From Massilia sp. W12 (GTDB lineage: Bacteria; Pseudomonadota; Gammaproteobacteria; Burkholderiales; Burkholderiaceae_D), in the NCBI RefSeq assembly GCF_037300705.1, contig NZ_CP147776.1, forward strand, positions 806,001 through 870,000: a DNA stretch of 64,000 nucleotides, written 5' to 3'. Positions 44,041 through 54,300 of this stretch are shown piece after piece. A program made the position numbers and the translations under genes. Under the pieces are notes generated by a model. That model saw nothing but the letters and a program-made list of their open reading frames with translations. It was not told the DNA's origin and did no database searches. How positions within the stretch are numbered: the first letter of the stretch is position 1; the number at the start of each line of letters is the position of its first letter.

Positions 44041-45909
44041 TCAGGCTTGTTGCAGCATACGTGCGATGTGTTCGCGCAATGCTTCCGGTTCAACAGGTTT
44101 ATTCATCAGTGGCAGACCGCTATCGGCAACATCGCGCAGTTTGGCCGGATCGGTTTCACCCGAAACCAGCAAAACGGCGAGACCAGGCTGACTGTTTTGC
44201 AGCAGCTGCGCCACTTGTAAGCCGCTCACCCCATCCTGCAGGCGCAAGTCGGCAATCACCATTTGTATTTGATGCTTTGCGATGATGTCCTGTGCTTCTT
44301 CCCTGGTGGCGCAACCATGGGTCTGGATGCCCCAGCTGCCCAGCAGCAGTTGCATGCCATGCCGGATCGGCGCTTCATCTTCCAGCACCAGAATGCGCCA
44401 CTTGGGATTGATCAGGCGCTGGCTGTTTTCCAGCGGCGCCGCTTCAGCTGCATCTTGTCCTGTCCCGCGCCGATCGAGCGGCGCCAGCCAGGAGAAATTG
44501 GAGCCTTCATATGGTGTGGAGGTGACCGTGATGCGGCTGCGCACCAATTCGGCCAGCCGTTTCACAATCGATAAACCCAAACCCAGGCCAAGATCGCGAT
44601 TGCGGCCAGGATTATCGAGCTGGTAAAACTCTTCAAAAATGCGTGACACTTCCGATTCCGGAATGCCGCGCCCGGTATCCTGCACCGAGATCCGCACCTG
44701 TTCGCCTTCGTTGCGCACCGAAACCAGGACTGCGCCGGCATCCGTGTATTTGATCGCGTTTTCAATCAGATTGCGTGCGATTTGCTGAAAAATCAGCGGG
44801 TCGGTGAAGCAGCGCAAGGGCAGCAAATCCGTGCACAGGAACAATTTCTTTTGCTGCGCCAGCGGCTGAAATTCCGCCACAATGCGCTGCAGCTCGGCTT
44901 TCACATCAAAGCTGCGCGCCTCAATTTGCACCACGCCGGCATCCAGGCGGGACACGTCAAGCAAGGCATTCAACAATGCGGACAGCGCGCGCACCGAGAG
45001 ATTGATTTGTTTCGAGACTTCTTCCAGCGTGGCCGCTTCCGGTTTTTGCGCCAGCACCGCGCTGTACAGTGACAGTGCGTGCAAGGGTTGGCGCAAGTCA
45101 TGGCTGGCGGCGGCCAGCACGCGGGCTTTCGCCTGTCCCGCTTCTTCGGCATGGTCGCGCGCTTCTTGCAGCGCTTGCATGGTCTGCTGCAATTCGGCAT
45201 TGCGCTGCTGCAGTTCTGTATTCATTTGCGCATGTTGATAGCGCATCAGGAAGGAATCGCAAAACACCTGGTGATTATCTTTGGCGAACATATACAGCGT
45301 GACGCCAAAGAACAGGATTAAAAAACTGATCAGCGGCTGGCCGGCAAACCAGGTCCAGGCAAAAATCAAGGGGCCAAGCGCGGCCAGCATATACGCCAGC
45401 AAGACGCGCGGGGTGGCGGCGGAGGTGGCGATGCCGCCCGCGCTCAAGCCCAGCAAGACCATGGACATCATGGCGCGTTGCGCATCATCCAGCGCGCCAA
45501 AAAAACAGAGTGGCGCGAGGCCAAACGCCAGCCCATTTAAAAAGGCAAAACCGGTCAGATATTCGAGCGCGCGGCCCGCATCCGGCATGGCCGACAATCC
45601 GCGCTCTGCGGCCTGGGTTTGGCGCATATACTTGCGCGCATACAGCAGGCGCACCGCCAACGCCAGCACCACGCCGCCCAGCCATAGCAAAGCATGGCTG
45701 ATTTTGACTTGTTTGTGGGTAACCATGGAAAACGCCGCCACACTGGCGGTAATGGCGATGAAAGCGGGATTTTTTTGCACTTGCAGCACCAGCATACGCG
45801 CCTGTTCGCGCAACCGCGCCGCGTCCTGCTCCGCCGCCGGCGTCTTGTCTTGCGACGTATCGCCGATGGCGTCTGGCGGCGTTAGCGAATCTGCTTGCCG
45901 CGGACTCAT
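44041..45909 (-). CDS. Hybrid sensor histidine kinase with receiver domain
   Basis: A 622-residue inner-membrane kinase. Residues 40-220 contain several hydrophobic helices (probably six or so). A short coiled coil leads to the HisKA domain with H270 in ASHDLRQPLHALSLYSAVL. HATPase motifs follow (NLIENAIKY, DTGRGIPESEVSRIFEEFYQ, GLGLGLSIVKRL). A C-terminal receiver has D554 in VIADLRLQDG. Start ATG 45909 overlaps the stop of the response regulator (ATGA), so both are translated together. The signal is unknown; the neighbouring GMC fusion gene, 171 bases downstream on the same strand, is a possible target. Confidence 0.92.
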   Translation of the reverse strand: MSPRQADSLTPPDAIGDTSQDKTPAAEQDAARLREQARMLVLQVQKNPAFIAITASVAAFSMVTHKQVKISHALLWLGGVVLALAVRLLYARKYMRQTQAAERGLSAMPDAGRALEYLTGFAFLNGLAFGLAPLCFFGALDDAQRAMMSMVLLGLSAGGIATSAATPRVLLAYMLAALGPLIFAWTWFAGQPLISFLILFFGVTLYMFAKDNHQVFCDSFLMRYQHAQMNTELQQRNAELQQTMQALQEARDHAEEAGQAKARVLAAASHDLRQPLHALSLYSAVLAQKPEAATLEEVSKQINLSVRALSALLNALLDVSRLDAGVVQIEARSFDVKAELQRIVAEFQPLAQQKKLFLCTDLLPLRCFTDPLIFQQIARNLIENAIKYTDAGAVLVSVRNEGEQVRISVQDTGRGIPESEVSRIFEEFYQLDNPGRNRDLGLGLGLSIVKRLAELVRSRITVTSTPYEGSNFSWLAPLDRRGTGQDAAEAAPLENSQRLINPKWRILVLEDEAPIRHGMQLLLGSWGIQTHGCATREEAQDIIAKHQIQMVIADLRLQDGVSGLQVAQLLQNSQPGLAVLLVSGETDPAKLRDVADSGLPLMNKPVEPEALREHIARMLQQA

Positions 45910-46565
45910 GCTTGCGCCTCCGACTGCCCGACCTTCCAACCTCGCCGCCCGGCCTCCACCACCGCCATGGTGCGGCTGCTGACATTCAGCGCGCGATAGA
46001 TTGCCGCCAGATGGCCTTTCAAGGTGTTTTCACTGATGCCCAGTTTGCGCACAATCAATTTATTCGGCCAGCCGAGCAGCAGACAATCCATGACTTGTTG
46101 TTGGCGTTCGGTGAGTTCCAGCTTGGGCGCGTTGTGCGCCGGTTTGTCTTGATTCATAAAGGCCGGCGGCAAATAGATGCCGCCGCCCAGCACCTGTTGC
46201 AGCGCCTGCACCATGGTTTCCGGGCTTTCGCTCTTGAGCACATAGCCCATCGCCCCGGCTTCCAGCGCCTCATGCATGCGGCGCGGGTTTTCATCGCTCG
46301 ACACCACCACGGTGCAAATCTCAGGCCGCATGTCTTTAATCGTGCGGATCACTTCCATGCCATTCTCGCGCACCCCGTCGCCCTTGCAGTCTTTCAACAA
46401 CAGATCAACCAGACAGAGCTTGATGTCATCATGTTGCTCCAGCAAATCCGCCGCCGCCTGGCAGCTGTCGGCTTCCAGGATGGCAAGATCACGTTGCATC
46501 GCCCCCAGCAGCAAGCGCAAGCCGCCCCGGAACAAAGCATGATCATCCACCAGCAACAATTTCAT
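45906..46565 (-). CDS. LuxR/NarL-family response regulator
   Basis: A 219-residue two-domain regulator. The receiver has the acidic pocket VDD (6-8) and D54 as phosphorylation site in CLVDLLLKD. Residues 150-205 form the HTH (LTERQQQVMDCLLLGWPNKLIVRKLGISENTLKGHLAAIYRALNV). It is the partner of the overlapping hybrid kinase. Its gene comes first on the minus strand and so lies next to the long non-coding region 46566-47415. Confidence 0.93.
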   Translation of the reverse strand: MKLLLVDDHALFRGGLRLLLGAMQRDLAILEADSCQAAADLLEQHDDIKLCLVDLLLKDCKGDGVRENGMEVIRTIKDMRPEICTVVVSSDENPRRMHEALEAGAMGYVLKSESPETMVQALQQVLGGGIYLPPAFMNQDKPAHNAPKLELTERQQQVMDCLLLGWPNKLIVRKLGISENTLKGHLAAIYRALNVSSRTMAVVEAGRRGWKVGQSEAQA

Positions 46566-47415
46566 GGGTCAGCTCCACATGGGTTTGTGATTTCTTGTGC
46601 TGAATTGTAAGCGGAAATGGAGGGGAGGGGAGTAGCCTGTTTGGGTGGGGAGGGTGTGCTCCGGTTGATGCTCATGGCATAGCCTTTATGTCGTGTGGTG
46701 CGGGCGTCAATCGCAATGCTATTTTTCTTTTGCGCCACATGCGGCGTGATCTTCAACTTATGCACGTCTTCAACAAACTCTTTTACCAGCCGCAACATGC
46801 ATGCTTGCGCCGCACAATTGCTTTGCCATCAAACGAAAATCGCGCCTGCAGCACCACCCACCCCAACCCGCCCCCTGCAAAGCCAAGCCCCGCAGCCCCA
46901 CAGTCCGCGCCCACCCCAACCCACCATTGCATTATTTGCTGTAATGCACTGTTCTCACCCGTAATTTGATGTAATGGCAATCCCTTCCTGCAAGCACTAC
47001 CTTTAGGCATCGCTTGCAAACGCAAGCGAATTTCAAAGAGCGGTAGAGCTGAGACCGGGCATACAACAATCTCATTGCGGGCGCATGCCAGGCGCCCGCC
47101 GGCCCGGGGAATTCGCGCAATCACATTCATTTTGATTCTTGCATGCCGGCTGTGGCCGACGCATGAATGGCATCACTTATTCAATTTGGTATGGCCCGCA
47201 TCAAGCAAGCGGCTTGCCGTTGCACGTCCCTCCTGCATGGCGCGAGGGCGCAGGGAGGCTGTTTGCTTGATGTAGGGCAAATCCGGCGCAATGCAGTGCG
47301 CGCTCCGGAATTGCCAGATGGAGGAGGGCGTGACAGCAAATCTTTTTGTTGTTTCGCAACATACCGCTGTGTCGCCAGACCCGGCTTTTTTTCATATTTG
47401 ATTTGTGAGGAAGCT
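46566..47415. other. 850-base non-coding region upstream of the DHH/Rhs/aegerolysin genes
   Basis: No convincing gene. Several dyads are seen: CGCTTGC/GCAAGCG (47011-47028, four-base loop), CGGGCGC/GCGCCCG (47078-47098) and a wider pair CATCAAGCAA / TTGCTTGATG (47199-47208 and 47263-47272). A C-rich stretch (about 46850-46925) stands out. It must hold the promoter for the kinase/regulator pair on one side and for the toxin-like genes on the other. The gene at 47416 has GAGGAAG as ribosome site. Confidence 0.6.
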
Positions 47416-48279
47416 ATGCCCATTCAGGTTCAAACCGCCACCCTGCAACCAGGCGCCACCAAGAGCTTTAACTTTTCCGACACCATCACCCAGCGCATGG
47501 TCGGCATTTCCGCCTACTCGCTCAGTTATGGCAGCAGCACTGATCATCATGTGGAAACCGTTTCTGTGTCCCTTGTGGTGAATCAATCCGGCAACACCCT
47601 GCAAGTCACTGCGCACGCCACCATGGTGGATGCGAATGGGCATAATTTGAGCGCTTCCTCGTCCTCGATCACGGTGGTGGCGGTGGCTTGGGTCGGGCTG
47701 GATGATCCGGGCTTGAAACTGGCGAACGCCAATGGCATCGGCAATGGCGGCACGAGCAGCCCGATTGTGTTGTCCAACACCAATCCCTCGATTTTGCAAG
47801 CCGCGCTGTCCGGTTTTTATCTCAGCTATGGCAGCACCGACCACCATATGGAAACCTCGGCGGCGGCGGTTGGCACCAGCTTGAATGGCAATGAAGCATC
47901 CATCACCGGGGTGGTGTATATGTATGACGAAAATGGCCACAACGCGTCCCAGGCCACGGTTGATGGCGGCATGTTCGCTAATACCGACCCGTCCCTGGGG
48001 GCGTATGTGTTGGCGACCGACAGCTTGCAAAACAAGAGCGAAACGCTGACCTTCCCGGCTGCCGTGAATAACGTGTACCCGCTCTTATCCAGCTTCAAAG
48101 TGCAATTCCAAAGCAATCATGACCATCATGTCAAAACCATGGGCGCCAGTCTGACGGTCTCGCACCAGGCCGGCAGCAATACCGCCACGGTGACCGGGGC
48201 TGCCGTGCTGAAAGACAACAGCGGCAATTCACAAGACAACAATGTCAGCAATGTGACAGGTTTCGTGATCGGTTTTTAA
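47416..48279 (+). CDS. Protein with three tandem DHH-motif domains, unknown function
   Basis: A 287-residue protein with no signal peptide, no cysteine and many Ser, Thr, Asn and Gly residues. Three copies of a domain of roughly 90 residues can be aligned by eye: YGSSTDHHVETVSVSL (near 40), YGSTDHHMETSAAAV (near 137) and QSNHDHHVKTMGASL (near 235). Each is followed after about 25 residues by D-x-(N/E/S)-G-(H/N)-(N/S). The pattern suggests a beta-rich fold that may bind a metal ion through the Asp-His-His set; I know no family for it. It lies 114 bases before the Rhs gene with a hairpin between, so it is probably co-expressed. Confidence 0.7.
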   Translation: MPIQVQTATLQPGATKSFNFSDTITQRMVGISAYSLSYGSSTDHHVETVSVSLVVNQSGNTLQVTAHATMVDANGHNLSASSSSITVVAVAWVGLDDPGLKLANANGIGNGGTSSPIVLSNTNPSILQAALSGFYLSYGSTDHHMETSAAAVGTSLNGNEASITGVVYMYDENGHNASQATVDGGMFANTDPSLGAYVLATDSLQNKSETLTFPAAVNNVYPLLSSFKVQFQSNHDHHVKTMGASLTVSHQAGSNTATVTGAAVLKDNSGNSQDNNVSNVTGFVIGF

Positions 48280-48335
48280 GACGCTGCGGTAAGCGCGGTG
48301 AGACTTGCGCCGCGACAGCGGCGCGCCCCAGGTCC

Positions 48336-48366
48336 GGCCGGGCAAGCGTGGCGCACTTGCCCGGCC
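48336..48366 (+). terminator. Hairpin between the DHH protein and Rhs genes
   Basis: GGCCGGGCAAG (48336-48346) and CTTGCCCGGCC (48356-48366) pair perfectly around nine bases; TCATTTCATTTT follows. It could end part of the transcription and lower Rhs levels relative to the first gene, or protect the upstream message. Confidence 0.55.
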
Positions 48367-48393
48367 TCATTTCATTTTCAGGAGCAGCATGTC

Positions 48394-51300
48394 ATGAGCG
48401 ATACCTCACTACCCAGCATTCGTACCTTCCAGATGGACGCCAGCACGGTTGGCGTGCTGAAAAGCAGCGTGAATCTGTTTCGCGGCGATGTGAATTTGAC
48501 CCAAAGCCTGTTTTCCATGCCGGGACGCAATGATAACGACGGCTTGCAAATTGATGTCTCGATTCAATACCAAAGCAATATCAATCTGGACGCCATGACC
48601 TGGAATCGCGAACGCCCGACCGGCGTGCTGGGCTTGGGCTGGGAATTGCCCTTGTCGCTGATTTCCTATGATGATCAAGGTTCGCCCTTGCCCGGGGCCG
48701 GCATATATTCGATCAGCCTGGCCGGCGTCAGCAGCCAATTGGCGCAAGAGCCGGACACCCCGTTTTTATTCGCCATGGATCAGGCGCTCGCGTCTTCTCT
48801 GCAAAACGGGGCGCAGATTCCGCCGGCGGTGCGCAGTGAATTCGTGAAACGCGGCTTGCCGCTTTCGCCCAACAGCGTGCTGCAGGGCGGCGCCGGGAGC
48901 TGGCTGGTGCAGGATGACGGGCAGGAGCAATTATTTCAATTGAAACAGCAAAACGGCGCCTTGAATGCCTATGACGGCGGGGTCTCGTTTCAATTGGTGA
49001 ATTACAAATTCTGGAAAGTGCTGTATTACAGCCAATATGAGCGCTGGCTGGTGATCAATGAAACCGGGCAGCGCATGTCGTTTGGCGGCGGCCTGGGCTA
49101 TACCGCGCAGCAATACCGCAGCAGCGCCGGCAACAGCATCGAATGGGCGGTGCAATGGTGTGACGCCAACGGCGTCGCCTTATGGGATGGCGACAGCGCG
49201 CAAAGCGCCGGCCAGCGTCAGGTGGCGCGCGCCTGGCGTTTGCGCCGCACCTTCAGCCGCTTTGGCGAATCGGTTTCCTATGGGTATAACGAATTCGCGC
49301 GCGACGCCAATGGTTTGCTCACGCATGGCGCGGAGCAATTGGTGGGGGCCGGCGGCAAGCCCTATACCAAAGCCTGTTATCTGACCAGCGTGACAGACGT
49401 ATTTGGCCGGCGCGCCAGCTTTATGTATGCCGACAAGCTGTGGAGCAACGCCAGCCCGTCCAGCCCGCGCGAATACAGCGATCCGCACAAAGCCGTGCCC
49501 GACACCACGCCGAATGGCTTCCAAGACCGCTACGAAACCCAATATTTGCAAAGCATTCTGGTCAGCCATACCGATGGCGCGACCTTGTTTGGCTTGAATT
49601 TTGATTATGATCCCAGCCCCGGCGCCGGCAGCGCCAGCGCCAGCGCGGTGGCGAATGTGGCCGGCGATTCCGGCGACACCGCCAAGCGCTACCTGAGCGG
49701 CTTTGCGCTGCATAATCCTGCCGGCTACAGCCTGCCGGGTTTCCGCTATCACTATTATCTGGATAAGCAGCAAAACACCAATCTGGGCGCCCTCAACAGC
49801 ATCACCTATCCCACCGGCGGCGTGACCAGCTACGCCTACCGCAGCGCTGTACTGGATATCTGCCAGCGCGAATTGCCCAGCCAGGCCCCGGCCCCCTTGC
49901 CGCAGCAGTCGATTGCGCGCGTCTGGTTCGGCCCGGACTATGCCGTGCTGACCTGGAATAACACCGGCAGCCAGATGTTGTCGCTGCAGATTTTCACCTG
50001 GAACGGGGCGTGGAATATGTGGCAACCGGCCACTGATTCGCCTCTGATTTTGCAAGGCAATGGCGGCACGGACTCCAGTTCTTTGAATGTGCTGACCGGG
50101 GCTGATTTTGTCGGCGTGGTGTATGACACCAGTCAAAACACCAATCTGCACCTGTTCCGCAAAGATCCGGCGCGCCGCGCGCAATGGGTGGCGGCGCAAA
50201 TCGCCGGCGGCGGCTCGGGCGGCTGCAACAGCCCGACCTGGAGCTGGAGTAAGGCGAATGGCAAAGTCTCGACCTATGCCGGGCGGCGCTATGTGCTGGC
50301 GACGCAGATGAACAGCTCGCAAAACAAGGGCGCATATGATGTCTTCACCTGGGACTGGCCAAGCCAAAGCTGGAATCACAGCACGCAGGCGACGCCGACT
50401 TACGCCTGGTTTGCCGCCAGCAATGATTATTACGTCAGCATCGACACCGCAGCCAAACTCAGCTTGCAGCATTTGCCGCCGACCGGAAGCTGGCAAAGCG
50501 GCGGCGTGCAACAACTCGGTTTTTCCGTCAGTAATCTGACCAGCCTGGCGCTGGCGGCGAATCTGTCCACGGTGGCGGTGTCGCACTTTATTTCTGGCGG
50601 CGCTTCGATTGCGCAGCAAAGCTATGATGTGTTCCTGCTGCAAATCAAAGGCGATTTCAGTTTCACGCCGGCGGTCAAATTCAGCTTTACCGATAAATTT
50701 GATAAATCCTACCCGACCAGCTGGAGTCCCAGCGTGGTCACCAATGGTCTGGTGGCGGTGGCCGGCAATTTGATGCGCTTTGATGGCCATCAATGGCTGG
50801 TCAACAGCAATCTCAAACCCAACAGCGGCAGCGTGTATGGCCAGCAGCGCTATGCCTACGGGCCGGACTTCGCCACCCTGATTCTGGTAAACGGCAATAC
50901 CGTCAGCGGCAAGCTGCTCGGCTATGACGCAAATAACGCCTCCGGCGTGTGGGACACGCAGCCGACGGCGATCAATGGCTTGAGCGTGCCCAGCGTGAAT
51001 CAGAGCAGCGCGAACTGGGTCGCCGCCGGCAACCCGGATTATCTGAGCATCGGCACGCAACTGTATTTCCGTGGCGTGGCCAGCAACTGGCAAAACGCGA
51101 TTGGCCAGAGCATCGCCGATATGCAAACCCTGATCAACCAGGCCGCCGGCACAAGCAATCGCTATCAGCTCAATTCCGCCTCGGTGATCAATCAGGGGCC
51201 GGGCTTCATCGCCTGCGCCGTGTACGACACGCAAGGCCCGGCGGGCAGCGCCAGCGCCAGTTCCGCACTGCTGTTGCGCAATGGCGCGGTGTATGGCCCG

Positions 51301-54300
51301 GCCTCCCTGCTGCCGGGGCAGAAAATGTGGACTTCGCAAGAGAATGATCGCGGCGCCTCCGGTTTGTATCCCGGCGGCCCGGCGGCCTTCTACACTTATC
51401 CGGACAGCGTGAATAATCTGGATGGCGCCACCCGCGTGTATTTGCACCGCTACGCCGCGTATGCGATTGCCGGCCCGATCAGCGATTGGCCGGTGGCTGC
51501 GATCAGCATTGACGACGGCTTGTCGGAAGCGTTCAGCTCCAGCTATGTGCAAGACCAGAGCAATGCCGCCTGCGACGCCAGCGGCGAAGTGGTGAAGTAT
51601 TACAAGAGCACGGTGTATGCCGGCGGCAGCCCGGAAAATCCGGTGAATGGTTCGGTCGTCAGCACCTATTTGAACGGGGCCGACACCGATTTGGCCGATT
51701 ACTACGACATGCTGGATGGGCTGCTGCAATCGGTGCAGTGTTATGACCGCAATGGCGTGCAAATCGCTTCCAGCACCAGTTTCTGGCAAGGCTTTGTCAA
51801 GCGCGCCGCCGATCCCAATAATGGCGCGCTGACGCCGCAGCAATTGTATGGCGCGTATGTCTTGAAGCTGCGCCAGGACAATCAAAGCGATGGCGTGCTG
51901 AGCAGCCAAATCACTTCCTACACGCCCGGCAATCTGCAGTACACCTACACCGGCCAGCCCGCCAGCGTGTCGCAAACCACCGTCAATGGCGGCGGCCAGA
52001 CTGAGCAGGATGTGCAAAGCAATGTGTATGCATGCGAAGTCAATCCGGTCAGCCGTGTGTTGAACGATGTCGCCAGCAGCGTGCAACTCAGCGTCAGCAA
52101 TGCCGGCGTGATCACCTCATCCAGCGTCACCGCCCTGGCTCCCACCGCCACTGTGTGGGGCAGCGATGTGCTGACGCCGGCGGAAGAGGCTGACTTTGGC
52201 TGGACTGGCGGCAGCGCCAGCTTCCCCTTCGCCACCTATCAAGCCGGGGCCAATCCGGAAAACTGGCAAGTCACCACCCGCAATCTGCTGCGCGCGCCGA
52301 ATGGGGCCGTGCTGCAACAGCAAGACGGGGCCGGCACTGTGTGCAGCACGATTTTTGCGCAAACCCTGGGCTTCCCGCTGGCGACGTTCAAAAACGCCAC
52401 CCTGGCCGAATGCGCCTTCAACAGTTTCCAAAGCTATCAGGACCAAAGCAGCTGGCGCAGCAGCGGCGTGAGCGTGAACACCGAACAAGCCTGGTTTGGC
52501 GAACAAAGCTTGAATTTGCCCAAGGGCGCGCAACTCTCCACCAGCGTCACGCCGGGGGCCGGGCGCAGCAGCTATCTGCTCGGGGTGCGCTATCAAACCC
52601 CGGCCGGCTTTGACAGCGGCAGCAGCGCGATCAGCGTCAACATCGCCGGCCAGGTGACAAACCTGCCCTGGGCCGACACGCAGGGCGAATGGCAATATAT
52701 GACAGCCGTGTTCGGCGTGCCGGCGGGGGCCGCCAGCGCCACGCTGAGTATGCAAAACAGCGGTAACGCCACGGTCTTGCTGGACAGCGTATTGTTTGTC
52801 CCCTTTGGCACGGATGTCACCGCGCAAAGCTGGTATCACGACACCCGCCTGCTGCGCGCCAGCATGAGCGCCGGCGGCAATACCAACTTCACCCTGTACG
52901 ACAATTTCAACCGCCCCTTGGGTGCGGTCGGGGCCGACAACCGCCTGCAGGAATTGGATGTGCGCTTCTTGTCGCGCCAGGGTAATCCGCAAAGCGTGTT
53001 TGACGACGCCAGCCCGAATGCAGAATTGACCCTGCACTTTGCCGAAGGCGGCAGCGCCGAAACCTTCCGTGACGGCGGGGCCTGGGCGCAACGCTGGCAA
53101 CCCGGCCAGCCGGCATTGTGGAGCACGCAAAACGGCATACTGCATAAAAACAGCAGCACGCCGGACAGCCTGAGCTGGCGTGGCGAAACCGATAGCGTGG
53201 CGGCGTACTTGATTGAATTCACGCCGCAGGGCGCACTCTCCGGCGCTGTCTCGATCAGCTTTGGCGGGAATCAGGAAATCTCCTGGACGCCCGGCCAGGG
53301 CTGGGCCTGGCGCGCCGCCGGACAAAGCGTGCAAAACCCCTTGGCGCAAGCGCCGGCAATGGCGCAACAATGGCTGCTGGTGCTGGGCAATGCGCAAGCG
53401 CTGTTCTTTGCCGATGGCCAATTGCTGTTCAGCCACGCCAGCAGCGCCACGCCGGCGCAAGGCTTTGCCTTTAACAGCGGGCCGAATGCGCTGCAAATCC
53501 AAAATCTGATTCAAGGCGATATGCCAAGATTGGGCTTGTCCTACACCGACGGCGCAGGTCGGCAACGTCAGGTGCAGCAACAATGGGGACAAGACAGCCG
53601 CGTCATGGCGATTATTTACGACGCACTGGACCGGCAGATCGCCGCCACCCGTTGCGCACCGGGCGATTTTGGCAGCGGCGCCGCCGCCCCGGCCTTGCAA
53701 TACCGCCCCGGTTTTGTCGATGTCGGCGCGTTCCTGGCCGCGCAAGCGAACACCTGGGCGATGCGAGGCGATGTGGCCGATTATTACGCCGGCCAGCGCG
53801 ATGGCCCGATTGTGCGCCCGAATGACCAGGGCTATCCCTACAGCGGCTTGCGCTATGAGGCTTCGGCGCAAAACCGGATTGTGGAAAGCGGCAAACCCGG
53901 CTTGCAGCTGTCGATTCACGATGTCAACAGCACCACCCCGGCGCAGCGCCAAACCACCCGCACCAACTATGGCATGAGCACTTCCGCCGACCCGCTGCCG
54001 GCTGGCCAATACTATGCCACCAACACCACCACCCCGAGCGGCTACCAGGCGCGGCAATTGGTGGATAAAGACCAGCGCGCGGTGGCGAATATGCAATTTG
54101 ACCAGGCCGGGCAAAATGTCGGTCAGAGCATCGCCGCGCCCAGCTACAGCGCACAGAGCGGCAGCGCCGGCACGCTTGGCACAATGCATTTGCCCAACGC
54201 CTACGGCAACGGGCCGCAACAAAACCCGGCGGCGTTTGTCCGCACCACCTTGCAAAACCCATTGGGACAGGCCAGCCACTACAGCGACCCCGACACCGGG

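Noticed and set aside
46688-46969. Short frames in the 46566-47415 region
   Set aside because: Pro/Cys-rich, in alternate frames over a C-rich stretch; no coding signature.
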